From assembly GCA_964605915.1 (NCBI GenBank), contig CAZSET010000022.1, positions 1-26,189 of the forward strand: 26,189 nucleotides of DNA. Direction: 5' to 3'. The notes beneath the pieces are model-generated. The model was not told the DNA's origin. It saw only the letters and a program-made list of their open reading frames with translations, and did not search any database. Source of the stretch: DAOVRD01 sp964605915 (GTDB taxonomy: Bacteria; Planctomycetota; Brocadiia; SM23-32). The translations under genes were made by a program, and so were the position numbers. Shown in pieces: positions 7,138 to 15,218 of this stretch (position 1 is its first letter; the number at the start of each line of letters is the position of its first letter).

Positions 7138-8535
7138 TCAGCGCCGCCGGCTTCTGCGCCGGCCGCCGGCGCCGGCGGCGAATCCGCTGTAACGGCGCAT
7201 CTCGAGGTGCTCGTTGATCTTGCGAACTAGGTCCAGCGTGACGCCAACGACGATCAGGATGCTGGTGCCGCCGTAGAAGGCCGCTATTCCCCAGTTGACC
7301 CCGAGAGCCGACATCACCAGCATGGGCATGATGGCGATGATGAGCAGGAACGCGCTGCCCGCCAGAGTGACGCGGTTCATGATGCCTTCCAGGTAGTTGG
7401 CCGTGCGCTTGCCCGGCCGGATGCCGGGGATGAAGCTGCCGTAGCTCTGGAGGTTCTCGCTCATCTCCTGGGGGTTGAACATGACGGCCGTCCAGAAGTA
7501 ACAGAAAAAGAAGATCAGCAGGCCGTAGAGCGCCACGTACGTCAGCGTGGGGCTTTGCCGGGAGATCGCGTCGTTGACCAAGGCAAAGAACTTGTACCAG
7601 AAGCCGTCGGGATTGCCCGCCAGGGCCTGCATGGCCGAGCCCGCGATGATCTGCGGGAACATCAGCAATGCCGAAGCGAAGATGATGGGCATCACGCCTG
7701 CCTGGTTGACGCGCAGCGGCAGGTAGTGCTTCTGTCCTCCGTAGATCCGGGGGCCGCGCACGTGCTTCTGCTGCTGCACGGGGATGCGGCGCTCGCCCCG
7801 GGTAATGTAAACGATGGCCATCACGACGCCCACGAAAAGCGCCAGAAGCAGCACCACCTTCAGTATTGCGTTCTGCTGGCTCTCGGCATTGCCTATCTGC
7901 ATCGCCAGCTGATAGATACCGCTGGGCAGCCGGGACAGTATGTTGACCGTGATGATCAGTGATATTCCGTTCCCGATGCCATGCTCATCGATCTGCTCGC
8001 CGATCCACATGAGGAACATGGTTCCGGCCGTGAGCAGGAAGCCGCCGACGGCCATGAACTTGAGCGACGCCAGCCAGCTCTGGCGGACGGCGTCGGGCAC
8101 GACGCCGTATCCGAACAAACCGCGCACGAACACCGCGCCCTGCACCAGGCAGATGAAAACCGTGGCGACTCGCGTGTACTGGTTCAGCTTCTTCTGGCCC
8201 GCGGCGCCTTCCTTGCGCAACGCCTCCAGGCTGGGGACGACGTTTGCCAGGAGCGTGAAGATGATTGACGCGCTAATGTAGGGCATGATGCCCAGGCCGA
8301 AGATGGCGCCGTTGCCCAACGCCCCCCCGGCGAACAGATTGATCAGCCCCATCACGTGTCCGCCCGCCGTACCGGCCGCCCGCTCAAACAGCGCTTTCAG
8401 CGCCTGGACGTCGATGCCGGGCAGTGGGATGTAGACGCCGACGCGGCAGATGGCCAACAGGCCGACGGTAACCAGGATCTTCCGGCGAAGGTCACGGATG
8501 CGCCAGACGTTCGCCAATTGTTCCAGTACGCTCAT
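7138..8535 (-). CDS. secY: Preprotein translocase channel subunit SecY
   Basis: Central pore of the Sec translocon in the cytoplasmic membrane, about 465 residues with the expected ten hydrophobic helices. Typical parts are the amphipathic N-terminus before ILVTVGLL, IPLPGID, the plug region after NLFAGGAL, IGNGISLII, and RVNQAGVMPIIFA. The cytosolic C-terminus is very basic (RRRSRRR). I place the start at the ATG at 8535 because GGGAA lies at better spacing for it than for the in-frame GTG at 8541. It follows rplO and precedes adk, the spc operon order. Confidence 0.96.
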   Translation of the reverse strand: MSVLEQLANVWRIRDLRRKILVTVGLLAICRVGVYIPLPGIDVQALKALFERAAGTAGGHVMGLINLFAGGALGNGAIFGLGIMPYISASIIFTLLANVVPSLEALRKEGAAGQKKLNQYTRVATVFICLVQGAVFVRGLFGYGVVPDAVRQSWLASLKFMAVGGFLLTAGTMFLMWIGEQIDEHGIGNGISLIITVNILSRLPSGIYQLAMQIGNAESQQNAILKVVLLLALFVGVVMAIVYITRGERRIPVQQQKHVRGPRIYGGQKHYLPLRVNQAGVMPIIFASALLMFPQIIAGSAMQALAGNPDGFWYKFFALVNDAISRQSPTLTYVALYGLLIFFFCYFWTAVMFNPQEMSENLQSYGSFIPGIRPGKRTANYLEGIMNRVTLAGSAFLLIIAIMPMLVMSALGVNWGIAAFYGGTSILIVVGVTLDLVRKINEHLEMRRYSGFAAGAGGRRRSRRR

Positions 8536-8570
8536 GTGCACGTTCCCACGCGGTCGGCGCGCGTGTGCTG

Positions 8571-9080
8571 CTACGGGGTAAGTTTCGGAGCGGTCGTTCC
8601 GGCCTTCATCTTGTGGCGCACGGGCGGCTTCGGCCCGGGTATCCTTTCCACGGTGCCGCCGGTCGCCTCGATCTTCGCGACCGCACTGCCGCTAAAGGCG
8701 TCGGCCCTGACGGTCAGAGGCCGGTCGAGCTCGCCCTCGCCGAGGATCTTGACGCCCCCATCGGGCACCTGTTTGACCAGGCCCGACTTGCGCAACTCGT
8801 CGGGTGTGACGACCGAGCCGGCAGGGAAACGGCCCAACTGGCCGACGTTGACCACGCTGTACGTCCTCTTAAAGGGCGCGTTCGAGAAGCCCCTCTTGGG
8901 CAGTCGGCGCCACCAGGGGCCGACGCCGCCGGTCATTCCACGGGAGCTCCAGCCGGACCGGGAGCGCGCGCCTTTGTGGCCTCGGCCGGAGGTGCGGCCG
9001 CGGCCGCTGCCGGCACCGCGCCCGACGCGTTTCCTATCACGACGTGGTTCCACGCGTCGCTTAGCCTGTGAAATGTCCAT
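8571..9080 (-). CDS. rplO: Ribosomal protein L15
   Basis: Large-subunit protein, 169 residues, slightly longer than the common 145-150. The glycine and arginine rich N-terminal extension (KRVGRGAGSGRGRTSGRG) that runs into 23S rRNA is typical, as is GGVGPWWRRLPKRGF. The globular C-terminal domain has ILGEGELDRPLTVRADAFS. The ATG start has GAGGAG upstream. It directly follows rpsE with only 33 bases between, so the usual rpmD (L30) gene is absent from this position. Confidence 0.96.
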   Translation of the reverse strand: MDISQAKRRVEPRRDRKRVGRGAGSGRGRTSGRGHKGARSRSGWSSRGMTGGVGPWWRRLPKRGFSNAPFKRTYSVVNVGQLGRFPAGSVVTPDELRKSGLVKQVPDGGVKILGEGELDRPLTVRADAFSGSAVAKIEATGGTVERIPGPKPPVRHKMKAGTTAPKLTP

Positions 9081-9113
9081 GTGCTTCTCCTCGTCCCGGC
9101 TACGCCGCAGCGG

Positions 9114-9671
9114 CTAGTCGGCATCCTCGCCGCCCTGGCCCGCCTCCGCCGTCGCCTCGCGCAGCGATGAGCTTTGTGGGTGGAACAGGCGAACGTCCAC
9201 GCCGCGCAGTTCGGCCACCTCCTCAACAGATCTTATGCTGCGCAGCGCGTTGAGCGTGGCCTTCGCCACGTTGAGCGGGTTCGTGTTTCCGTACGCCTTG
9301 CTGAGGACGTTGTGGACCCCGGCCACCTGGAGGACGGCTCGCACTGTGCTTCCGGCCTTCACGCCGGTGCCCGGGCTGGCTGGCTTCAGCAGCACGCGGG
9401 TGGAACCATGTTTCCCGACGATCGTGTGGCCCACGGTGTCGCCGACCAGGCATACCTCGGACAGGTTCGCGCGGCCCTCCTTAACGCCCTTCTCGATGGC
9501 CATGGGGACCCCGCTGGCCTTGCCGTAGCCGAGCCCCACCTTGCCCTGCCCGTCGCCCACGGCCACAAGGGCCGCACAGGTCAGTTTGCGGCCGCCTCTG
9601 GTCACCTTGGTGTGAAAGCTGATGGAGATGACCTCGTCCCTGAGTTCGCCTTCTTGGCGCTTCTCCGACAT
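9114..9671 (-). CDS. rpsE: Ribosomal protein S5
   Basis: Small-subunit fidelity protein, 185 residues from the chosen ATG (MSEKRQEGELRD). The dsRNA-binding-like N-terminal domain shows VTRGGRKLTCAALVAVGDG and GLGYGKASGVP; the C-terminal domain has GNTNPLNVAKATLNAL. The C-terminus carries an added stretch rich in Ala, Glu, Gly and Asp (ATAEAGQGGEDAD). The ATG at 9671 has AGAGG upstream; an ATG five codons earlier, with GGGGAG close by, is possible. Confidence 0.95.
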   Translation of the reverse strand: MSEKRQEGELRDEVISISFHTKVTRGGRKLTCAALVAVGDGQGKVGLGYGKASGVPMAIEKGVKEGRANLSEVCLVGDTVGHTIVGKHGSTRVLLKPASPGTGVKAGSTVRAVLQVAGVHNVLSKAYGNTNPLNVAKATLNALRSIRSVEEVAELRGVDVRLFHPQSSSLREATAEAGQGGEDAD

Positions 9672-9711
9672 GTTGCCTCTGCGCATCTGCTCCCCTGTGT
9701 TCCTCTCGCAG

Positions 9712-10095
9712 TCAGAAACCTTCGGCGCCCGCTTCCTTGAACTTCTCGCGTGCGGCGTCGGCGAGGGCTTTGACGCGACCGTGAAATCTGTAGCCGCCAC
9801 GGTCGAAGACGACGGCCTTTATGCCCTTTTCGACGCACTTCTTACCGACCAAGTTGCCCACCCTCGCTGCCGCCTCGACGTTGCCGCCGTGCTTCGCCTC
9901 CTCCCTCAGCTCCGGGCTTAGCGTGGAGCAGCTCAAGAGCGTGTGCTGAGCCCAATCGTCGATGACCTGCGCGTAGATATGCTTGTTGCTCCGGAAGACG
10001 CACAGACGCGGCCGTTCCGGAGTGCCCTCCACCTTTCTTCGAACGTGGCGATGGCGTCGCTTCCTGTGCAGGATCTTGTCCGTGGTCTTGCTCAT
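9712..10095 (-). CDS. rplR: Ribosomal protein L18
   Basis: 5S rRNA-binding large-subunit protein, 127 residues. It shows the basic N-terminus (KRRHRHVRRKVEG), RPRLCVFRSNKHIYAQVID, and the C-terminal VFDRGGYRFHGRVKALADAA, all standard for L18. The ATG start has only a weak upstream purine run. It lies 47 bases after rplF and 40 bases before rpsE. Confidence 0.96.
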   Translation of the reverse strand: MSKTTDKILHRKRRHRHVRRKVEGTPERPRLCVFRSNKHIYAQVIDDWAQHTLLSCSTLSPELREEAKHGGNVEAAARVGNLVGKKCVEKGIKAVVFDRGGYRFHGRVKALADAAREKFKEAGAEGF

Positions 10096-10142
10096 AGCCC
10101 GCTCGGCCTTGGATGTCCTTCAGAAGGTACCATGTCCGTACG

Positions 10143-10718
10143 CTATCGATCCAGCCCGGTGAACGCCTTGCCTTCCTTGCGGCGCACGTACTCGCCCTCG
10201 TACCGGATGCCCTTGCCCTTGTAGGGCTCGGGGGGCCGGACGGCCCTGACCTTCGCGGCGAACTGGCCGACCTGCCCCTTGTCGACGCCCTGCACGACGA
10301 AGCGGGCCGGGCGGTCCACCTGGGCCGCGTTCTGCTCTATCTGCACCGTAATGCCGTCGGGCAGCTCGAATGCAACCTCGTGGCAGAAGCCAACCTGCAG
10401 CGCCAAAGCGTTGCCCCGGAGGTTCACGTTGTAGCCGGTCCCGTATATCTCCAGCCGCTTCGCAAAGCCTTCGGCGACGCCCTGGACCTTGTTGGCGATC
10501 AACGTCCGGTGCAGCCCGTGCATGGCGCGGACGCGGTGGGCCTCGCTCTTGCGGGTGACCGTCAGAGAGTCTCCATCGTCCGCAAGCGCGACCTCCAGCT
10601 CGTCCGGCACCTCGTGCTCAAGCTCGCCCAGCTTGCCCTTGACCTTCAGGTGATTTCCGTCCAGCTCGACCTGCACGGCTTGCGGCAGGGCGATCGGTTG
10701 CTGTCCGACGCGCGACAT
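10143..10718 (-). CDS. rplF: Ribosomal protein L6
   Basis: Large-subunit protein near the factor-binding site, 191 residues, a little longer than the usual 178-180. Two duplicated alpha-beta domains are present; the N-terminus MSRVGQQPIALP and the C-terminal signature (PPEPYKGKGIRYEGE, then VRRKEGKAF) are diagnostic. The start has GAGGAGAG upstream. It lies between rpsH and rplR in the spc order. Confidence 0.96.
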   Translation of the reverse strand: MSRVGQQPIALPQAVQVELDGNHLKVKGKLGELEHEVPDELEVALADDGDSLTVTRKSEAHRVRAMHGLHRTLIANKVQGVAEGFAKRLEIYGTGYNVNLRGNALALQVGFCHEVAFELPDGITVQIEQNAAQVDRPARFVVQGVDKGQVGQFAAKVRAVRPPEPYKGKGIRYEGEYVRRKEGKAFTGLDR

Positions 10719-10764
10719 TTGCTCTCACTCTCCTCGCCCGGAGCGGAACGGGCAGCCAAAACCG

Positions 10765-11160
10765 TCAGAACACCGAGCAAAGCACCTCGCCGCCCACGTT
10801 GAGCTTGCGGCACTCTCGGTCGCTCAGGACTCCTTTGTTGGTCGACACGACGTAGATGCCGAGCCCGTTGCGCACGTGACCGAGGGTCTTTGACGACCGG
10901 TGGATGCGCCGGCTGGGCTTCGAAATCCGCCTGACCTCGCACAGAACCTTCTCGCGCAGCGGGCCGTACTTCAGGTAGATCTTCAGCAGCCGCTCGGGCT
11001 CTTCGCCCGCCACGCGGTAGTCTTCAACGAAGCCTTCGTCCCGCAGCACGCGTGCGATGCCTTCCTTAACCTTGGAAGACGGCATCTCCACGGACTCCCG
11101 CTCGATCTCAACCGCGTTGCGCAGACGGGTCAGCATGTCTGCTATGGGGTCTGTCATCAT
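10765..11160 (-). CDS. rpsH: Ribosomal protein S8
   Basis: 16S rRNA-binding small-subunit protein, 131 residues. The N-terminal MTDPIADMLTRLRNA and the C-terminal GLGIYVVSTNKGVLSDREC blocks are the usual S8 signatures. Two adjacent ATG codons open the gene; either could be used, with AGAGG upstream. In E. coli S8 represses the spc operon by binding near rplE; no convincing equivalent site was recognised here by eye. Confidence 0.96.
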   Translation of the reverse strand: MMTDPIADMLTRLRNAVEIERESVEMPSSKVKEGIARVLRDEGFVEDYRVAGEEPERLLKIYLKYGPLREKVLCEVRRISKPSRRIHRSSKTLGHVRNGLGIYVVSTNKGVLSDRECRKLNVGGEVLCSVF

Positions 11161-11254
11161 GTCCGGTGGCCTCTTTCACCGCAGCCGAAGTCGGTGCCTC
11201 TTCTGGAGCCGGCCCTCGGCGGCACGCCATTGCCGCGCGTGGCCGCAGGGACGC

Positions 11255-11440
11255 CTACCAGCTTGCTTTCTTCACGCCCGGTATCTCGCCTCGGCTGGAC
11301 AGGTTACGGAAACAGATCCGGCAGATGCGGAACTTCCGCATGTAGCCTCTGGGGCGTCCACACAGCCTGCATCTGTTGTGGTGACGCACATCGTACTTCG
11401 GCTTGCGCAGCGATCTCTCTACAAGGGCTTTCCGAGCCAT
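11255..11440 (-). CDS. rpsN: Ribosomal protein S14, short zinc-binding type
   Basis: The 61-residue form of S14 with a zinc ribbon: Cys24-x2-Cys27 (RCRLCGRPRGY) and Cys40-x2-Cys43 (RICRICFRNL). It ends with the typical GEIPGVKKASW. The length and cysteines distinguish it from the 100-residue zinc-free form of many proteobacteria. It is at the standard position between rplE and rpsH. Confidence 0.97.
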   Translation of the reverse strand: MARKALVERSLRKPKYDVRHHNRCRLCGRPRGYMRKFRICRICFRNLSSRGEIPGVKKASW

Positions 11441-11486
11441 ATCGATGCCTGTTCGGCCGTCTCCTTCCCCGAGCCTGCGGGGCGCC

Positions 11487-12065
11487 CTACTGCCGGAAGG
11501 GAACGCCCAGCAAGCTCAGCAGTTCCAGGCCTTCCTGATCCGTCTCGGCCGTGGTCACGATGGTAACGTCCAGGCCGTAGATCCTCTTCAACTTGTCCAG
11601 ATCCAGTTCGGGGAACACGGCCACCTCGGCGACGCCGAGGCTGTAGTTGCCCGAGCCGTCGAAGGCGTCCGGGGACAGGCCCCGGAAGTCGCGCACGCGC
11701 GGCAGGACGATGCTGACGAGCCGGTCAAGGAACTCGTACATCCGTGCCCTCCGCAGCGTGACCTTGCAGCCTACGGGCACGCCCTGGCGCAGGTGAAAGC
11801 CGGCTACGCTCCGGCGGGCGCGCGTCAAGACGGGCTGCTGCCCGGCTATGAGCTTCAGGGCCTGGACGGCGTCTTCCATGAGTGTCTGGTCACTGACTGC
11901 TTCGCCGATGACCATGTTCAGCACGATCTTCTCAAGCCGCGGCACGGCCATGGGGTTCGACAGCCCGAAGCGTTCCATCAGGCGCGGCACCGCTTCGCGC
12001 TCGAAGTGGCCCTTCAGCCGGGGCCCCTGGGTATCAGTCGCTGTGCTCTCGCTTGTCTGGCTCAT
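11487..12065 (-). CDS. rplE: Ribosomal protein L5
   Basis: 5S rRNA-binding large-subunit protein, 192 residues. Core signatures are VPRLEKIVLNMVIGEA, the AGQQPVLTRARRSVAGFHLR block, and LDRLVSIVLPRVRDFRGLS. A short N-terminal extension rich in Ser and Thr (MSQTSESTATDTQGP) precedes the usual start of the fold. The ATG at 12065 is chosen because it lies after the rplX stop; the frame remains open upstream but would overlap rplX without conserved sequence. The ribosome binding site is weak. Confidence 0.95.
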   Translation of the reverse strand: MSQTSESTATDTQGPRLKGHFEREAVPRLMERFGLSNPMAVPRLEKIVLNMVIGEAVSDQTLMEDAVQALKLIAGQQPVLTRARRSVAGFHLRQGVPVGCKVTLRRARMYEFLDRLVSIVLPRVRDFRGLSPDAFDGSGNYSLGVAEVAVFPELDLDKLKRIYGLDVTIVTTAETDQEGLELLSLLGVPFRQ

Positions 12066-12106
12066 CTGGCGTTCTCGCCGTACCTGGCGCGAGTCGACCT
12101 GTCGGC

Positions 12107-12454
12107 CTACTCCGCCGTCGGGATTTCCGCGCCGCACTTGGCGCACACGCGCACCTTGCGGCCGGCCTCGTTGACGATCCTCCTAACCCGAACGGGGCTG
12201 TCGTAACTCGCACAGTCCCGGTTCGAGCAGACAAGTGCCACGTTGGACGCATGTATGGGCGCCTCGATCTGCATGCGGCCGCCTCTGGGATGGTCGGAAC
12301 TGGGCCGGATGTGCTTCCAGACGAGGTTGACTCCCTCGACCACCACCCTCCCCTTCGAGGGTATGGCCCTGAGGATCCTGCCCCGGGCGCCCCGGGCGTT
12401 GCCGGCGGTCACTTCCACCGTATCGCCGCTCTTCACGTGGAGCTTGGCCTTCAT
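12107..12454 (-). CDS. rplX: Ribosomal protein L24 with C-terminal zinc ribbon
   Basis: Assembly initiator of the large subunit, 115 residues. The N-terminal KOW motif (KSGDTVEVTAGNARGARG) is clear, followed by NLVWKHIRPS and PIHASNVALV. The C-terminal part has Cys76, Cys81, Cys104 and Cys107, a likely zinc ribbon found in many but not all L24 proteins. It is 15 bases after rplN, with a weak purine-rich ribosome binding site. Confidence 0.96.
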   Translation of the reverse strand: MKAKLHVKSGDTVEVTAGNARGARGRILRAIPSKGRVVVEGVNLVWKHIRPSSDHPRGGRMQIEAPIHASNVALVCSNRDCASYDSPVRVRRIVNEAGRKVRVCAKCGAEIPTAE

Positions 12455-12469
12455 TGCCGTCCCGTCGTC

Positions 12470-12838
12470 CTAGACCACCTCGGTTGCCAGGCTGATGATA
12501 CGCATGTATTTCTTGTAGCGCAGCTCCCTGGGTATGGCGCCGAAGATGCGCGTGCCCCTGGGGTTACCGTCCGGCTGCAGGATCACCATGGCGTTGCGGT
12601 CGAACCGTACGTAGCTGCCGTCTTCCCTCTCGATGGGGGCTTTGGTGCGGACGACGACTCCCCGCACGATCTCGCCTTTGCTGACATCGCTGCCGGCGAT
12701 GGCCTTTATGACGCTGCCGACCACAACGTCGCCTACCGCAGCGTAAGTGTGCCGACTGCCGCCCAGCACCTTGAAGCAACGCACGGCGCGGGCGCCTGTG
12801 TTATCGGCCACGTCCAGCACTGTCTGTTCAGCGATCAT
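12470..12838 (-). CDS. rplN: Ribosomal protein L14
   Basis: Large-subunit protein at the subunit interface, 122 residues, the standard length. The start is the ATG giving MIAEQTVLDVADNTGAR, with GAAGGT upstream; the frame extends further but without conservation. Diagnostic blocks are CFKVLGGSR, GDVVVGSVIKA, VVVRTK, RFDRNAMVIL, and the GTRIFGAIPRELR end. Confidence 0.97.
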   Translation of the reverse strand: MIAEQTVLDVADNTGARAVRCFKVLGGSRHTYAAVGDVVVGSVIKAIAGSDVSKGEIVRGVVVRTKAPIEREDGSYVRFDRNAMVILQPDGNPRGTRIFGAIPRELRYKKYMRIISLATEVV

Positions 12839-12866
12839 CGCACCGACCTTCAGGCTGCTTGCATGC

Positions 12867-13205
12867 CTACGCTTGCTGTTCGGGTTCGGGTTCGGGCACG
12901 GCGTCCTGTGGCTCCTGCAGCGCCGCGATCTCCGGCACAGCACCGGCGGCCCGCCGCACAACGCGCACCACGCGCCAGCGCTTGTTCTTGGACAGGGGCC
13001 TCGTGCTCTCTATCTCCACCACGTCGCCTTCTCTGGCCAGGTTGTGGGGGTTGTGGGCCATGAAGGTGCTATTGCGACGCACGTACTTGCCGTATTGGGG
13101 GTGCTTCACGAGCCGTTCGACGGTGACCGTAACGGTCTTATCCATCTTGTCGCTCTTGACAACACCCTGGACCCTCTTCCGGGCCTTCGGCGCTTTCTCA
13201 CTCAT
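12867..13205 (-). CDS. rpsQ: Ribosomal protein S17 with acidic C-terminal tail
   Basis: 16S rRNA-binding OB-fold protein. From the ATG at 13205 it is 112 residues; the S17 core (about 85 residues, with VQGVVKSDKMDKTVTVTVER, YGKYVRRNSTFMAHN and SKNKRWRVVRVV) is complete. It is followed by a tail of about 27 residues rich in Glu, Pro, Gln and Ala that ordinary S17 lacks. A GTG three codons upstream (13214) is an alternative start; AGGTGA lies close to it and somewhat far from the ATG. Confidence 0.95.
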   Translation of the reverse strand: MSEKAPKARKRVQGVVKSDKMDKTVTVTVERLVKHPQYGKYVRRNSTFMAHNPHNLAREGDVVEIESTRPLSKNKRWRVVRVVRRAAGAVPEIAALQEPQDAVPEPEPEQQA

Positions 13206-13224
13206 CGGCGGCACCCGTCACCTG

Positions 13225-13452
13225 TCATGGAACCTGACCCTCCGGCTTCACAGCCGCTTCCTGCTGCAACGCCATTTCGCGCAGAACGGTCTTGTATCTG
13301 GCAATATCTCTCCTGAGCCGACGGCGGCGGCTGCTGTCGGGGCTCTCCTCGGCCTGCCACTGAAACTTCAGATCGAACAGCTCCCGCTGCAACTGGCCCA
13401 GCTCCCGCCGGAGGTCCTCGGGATCCCTGCCTCGCAACTCCTTGGCCCTCAT
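13225..13452 (-). CDS. rpmC: Ribosomal protein L29
   Basis: Small all-helical protein at the polypeptide exit tunnel, 75 residues. It begins MRAKELRGRDPEDLRREL and has the conserved LFDLKFQWQ segment in helix 1 and IARYKTVLRE in helix 2. Its ATG overlaps the stop of rplP in an ATGA, indicating translational coupling. A short tail (AAVKPEGQVP) follows the second helix. Confidence 0.95.
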   Translation of the reverse strand: MRAKELRGRDPEDLRRELGQLQRELFDLKFQWQAEESPDSSRRRRLRRDIARYKTVLREMALQQEAAVKPEGQVP

Positions 13453-13868
13453 ACCTGCACCCTCCGGTGGGCCAGCCTGGTCTTGATCGGCATCTTGTGC
13501 GCCACGCGCGCAAACGCCTCCACGGCAAGAGGTTCGGGCACGCCGCTCAGTTCAAACATGATTGTTCCGGGCTTGACTTCGGCCACCCAGTGCGAGGGTT
13601 CGCCCTTTCCCTTGCCCATCCTCGTCTCGGCGGGCGTGGCCGTTACGCTCTTGTGAGGAAAGATGCGGATGGTCAGCTTCCCTTCGTGGCGCAGAAAGTG
13701 CATGACGGCCAGCCGCGCGGCCTCTATGTGCTCGGCGGTGATCCAGGCCCGTTCCAGCGCCTGCAGTCCGTAGTCGCCGAAGACTACGCGGTTGCCGCGC
13801 GTGGCTTTCCCCTTCATCTTGCCCCGCTGGAACTTGCGGTGCTTCACCCTTTTAGGCATTAGGGCCAT
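13449..13868 (-). CDS. rplP: Ribosomal protein L16
   Basis: Large-subunit protein near the A site and peptidyl transferase centre, 139 residues. Signatures are MPKRVKHRKFQRGKMKGKA, FGDYGLQALE, FPHKSVTATPAETRMGKGKG, and KPGTIMFELSG. I choose the ATG at 13868 (MALMPKRV) because AGGAG lies seven bases upstream; the GTG at 13874 is too close to it and the ATG at 13859 has no site. The gene start overlaps the end of rpsC by 17 bases and its end overlaps rpmC by 4. Confidence 0.95.
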   Translation of the reverse strand: MALMPKRVKHRKFQRGKMKGKATRGNRVVFGDYGLQALERAWITAEHIEAARLAVMHFLRHEGKLTIRIFPHKSVTATPAETRMGKGKGEPSHWVAEVKPGTIMFELSGVPEPLAVEAFARVAHKMPIKTRLAHRRVQV

Positions 13869-14529
13869 TGGCACGCTCCTGCCGGTCGTAGAACGTCTCT
13901 CCCTCAGGCAACAGGCCGCGGTTGACCCAGACCTTCACGCCGATGTTGCCGTACTTGGTTCGCGCTTCGGTGAAACCGTAGTCAATCTGGGCACAGAGCG
14001 TATGCAGGGGAAAGCTCCCTTCCTCCGCCTTCTCCCTGCGGGCCATCTCGGAGCCGCCGAGCCGGCCGGCCAATTGCACCTTGGCGCCCAGCGCCCCGGC
14101 CGACATCGTCATCTCGACCGCCCGGCGGATGGCGCGCCGGAACGAAGCGCGACGCTCGATCTGCTGGGCCACGTCCTCCGCCACCAACTGGGCGTTCAGC
14201 AATGGGTCCGACACCTCCTGGATGGCCACGTCCACGGTGCGCCCCGTCAGGTCGTCCAGAGCATTCTTCAGGCGCTCCACTTCGACGCCTTTCCGCCCGA
14301 TCATCAGCCCGGGTCTGGCGCAGTGGACACGCACCTGCACGTTGTCCCTGGTGCGCTGTATCTCGACCTTGGATATGCCAGCGTAGTAGTAGTGATGCTT
14401 CACGTAGGTGCGGATCTTCTGGTCTTCCACGACGTACAGGCCAAACGTCTTCTTGTCGGCGACCCAGTGCGAACGCCAATCCTCGGTGATACCCAGTCGC
14501 AATCCAGTCGGCCGGACTTTCTGTCCCAT
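13852..14529 (-). CDS. rpsC: Ribosomal protein S3
   Basis: Small-subunit protein at the mRNA entry channel, 225 residues. It starts MGQKVRPTGLRLGITEDW; the type-2 KH domain contains RPGLMIGRKGVEVERLKNAL, and the C-terminal domain has RRAIRRAVEMTM, ARREKAEEGSFPLHTLCAQIDY and GVKVWVNRG. The ATG at 14529 has GGGAGGT upstream; longer frames beyond it lack conservation. The gene lies 11 bases after rplV. Confidence 0.97.
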   Translation of the reverse strand: MGQKVRPTGLRLGITEDWRSHWVADKKTFGLYVVEDQKIRTYVKHHYYYAGISKVEIQRTRDNVQVRVHCARPGLMIGRKGVEVERLKNALDDLTGRTVDVAIQEVSDPLLNAQLVAEDVAQQIERRASFRRAIRRAVEMTMSAGALGAKVQLAGRLGGSEMARREKAEEGSFPLHTLCAQIDYGFTEARTKYGNIGVKVWVNRGLLPEGETFYDRQERANGPNA

Positions 14530-14540
14530 GGGACCTCCCG

Positions 14541-14876
14541 TTACTGGCCGTCGTCCAGAACTATATTGATGTGGCACGAGCGGCGGCGCTCGGGCGCCCA
14601 TCGTCCGCGGGCGCCGGCCCGCCACCTTCTGCGCATCGGGCCGCCGTCGACCCACGCCCTGGACACCCGCAGCTGCTCCATGTCCGCCTCAAGGCTCTGG
14701 TCGGCGTTGGCCATCGCCGAACGCAGCACCCTATCGACGAAGTAGGCGCCCCGCTTGGGCGTGGAGCGCAGGATTTGCAGGGCGTCGTTGACGTGCTTGC
14801 CGCGGACCATGTCGACGACGAGCCTGGTCTTCTGCGCTGAGATTGGCGCACCTTTGTGCCTTGCCACGAATTCCAT
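14541..14876 (-). CDS. rplV: Ribosomal protein L22
   Basis: Exit-tunnel protein, 111 residues. The N-terminal fold shows APISAQKTRLVVDMVRGK and ALQILRSTPKRGAYFVDRVL. The beta-hairpin extension that lines the tunnel is the arginine-rich GGPMRRRWRAGARGRWAPERRRSC, split here into conserved GGPMRRR and RRRSCHI parts. The start has GGTGGAG upstream. It sits between rpsS and rpsC. Confidence 0.96.
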   Translation of the reverse strand: MEFVARHKGAPISAQKTRLVVDMVRGKHVNDALQILRSTPKRGAYFVDRVLRSAMANADQSLEADMEQLRVSRAWVDGGPMRRRWRAGARGRWAPERRRSCHINIVLDDGQ

Positions 14877-14945
14877 TTCTCACTCCACCTTGCCCGCAAG
14901 CGTATCCCGGCGACTTGCCCTTTCCCGCTTTCCCGGCCGGGACGG

Positions 14946-15212
14946 CTAACGCCGCCGCCCGCTGTGACCGCGGAAGGTCCGGGTCGCCGCGAATTCGCCA
15001 AGCTTGTGGCCCACCATGTCCTCGCTGATGAAGACCCTTTCGAAGCTCCGCCCATTGTGCACCAGAAAAGCGTGTCCGACGAAGTCGGGGATGACGGTGC
15101 AGGCCCGGGCCCAGGTGCGGATCGGCTCTCGGTCGCCAGTGTTCTTCTGCCGCATGACCTTGCGCAGGAGCTTCTCGTCAACGTACGGGCCTTTTTTTAG
15201 TGATCTGCTCAC
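14946..15212 (-). CDS. rpsS: Ribosomal protein S19
   Basis: Small-subunit head protein, 88 residues. The canonical start MSRSLKKGPYVDEKLL is encoded from a GTG at 15212. Later blocks are TWARACTVIPDFVGHAFLVHNG, FISEDMVGHKLGEFAATR and FRGHSGRR. AAAGGAGG lies further upstream than usual and overlaps the end of rplB, whose stop is six bases before this GTG. The codons for Lys-Lys form a run of seven A, a possible slippage site of the sort common at this conserved position. Confidence 0.96.
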   Translation of the reverse strand: MSRSLKKGPYVDEKLLRKVMRQKNTGDREPIRTWARACTVIPDFVGHAFLVHNGRSFERVFISEDMVGHKLGEFAATRTFRGHSGRRR

Positions 15213-15218
15213 GAGCCT

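Noticed and set aside
5606..7217. 557-codon plus-strand open frame opposite infA, map, adk and the end of secY
   Set aside because: It lies antisense to four conserved genes and has no coherent domain.
15195..15202. Run of seven A in the rpsS start as programmed frameshift
   Set aside because: It encodes the conserved Lys-Lys of SLKKGP in the correct frame and nothing suggests an alternative product.
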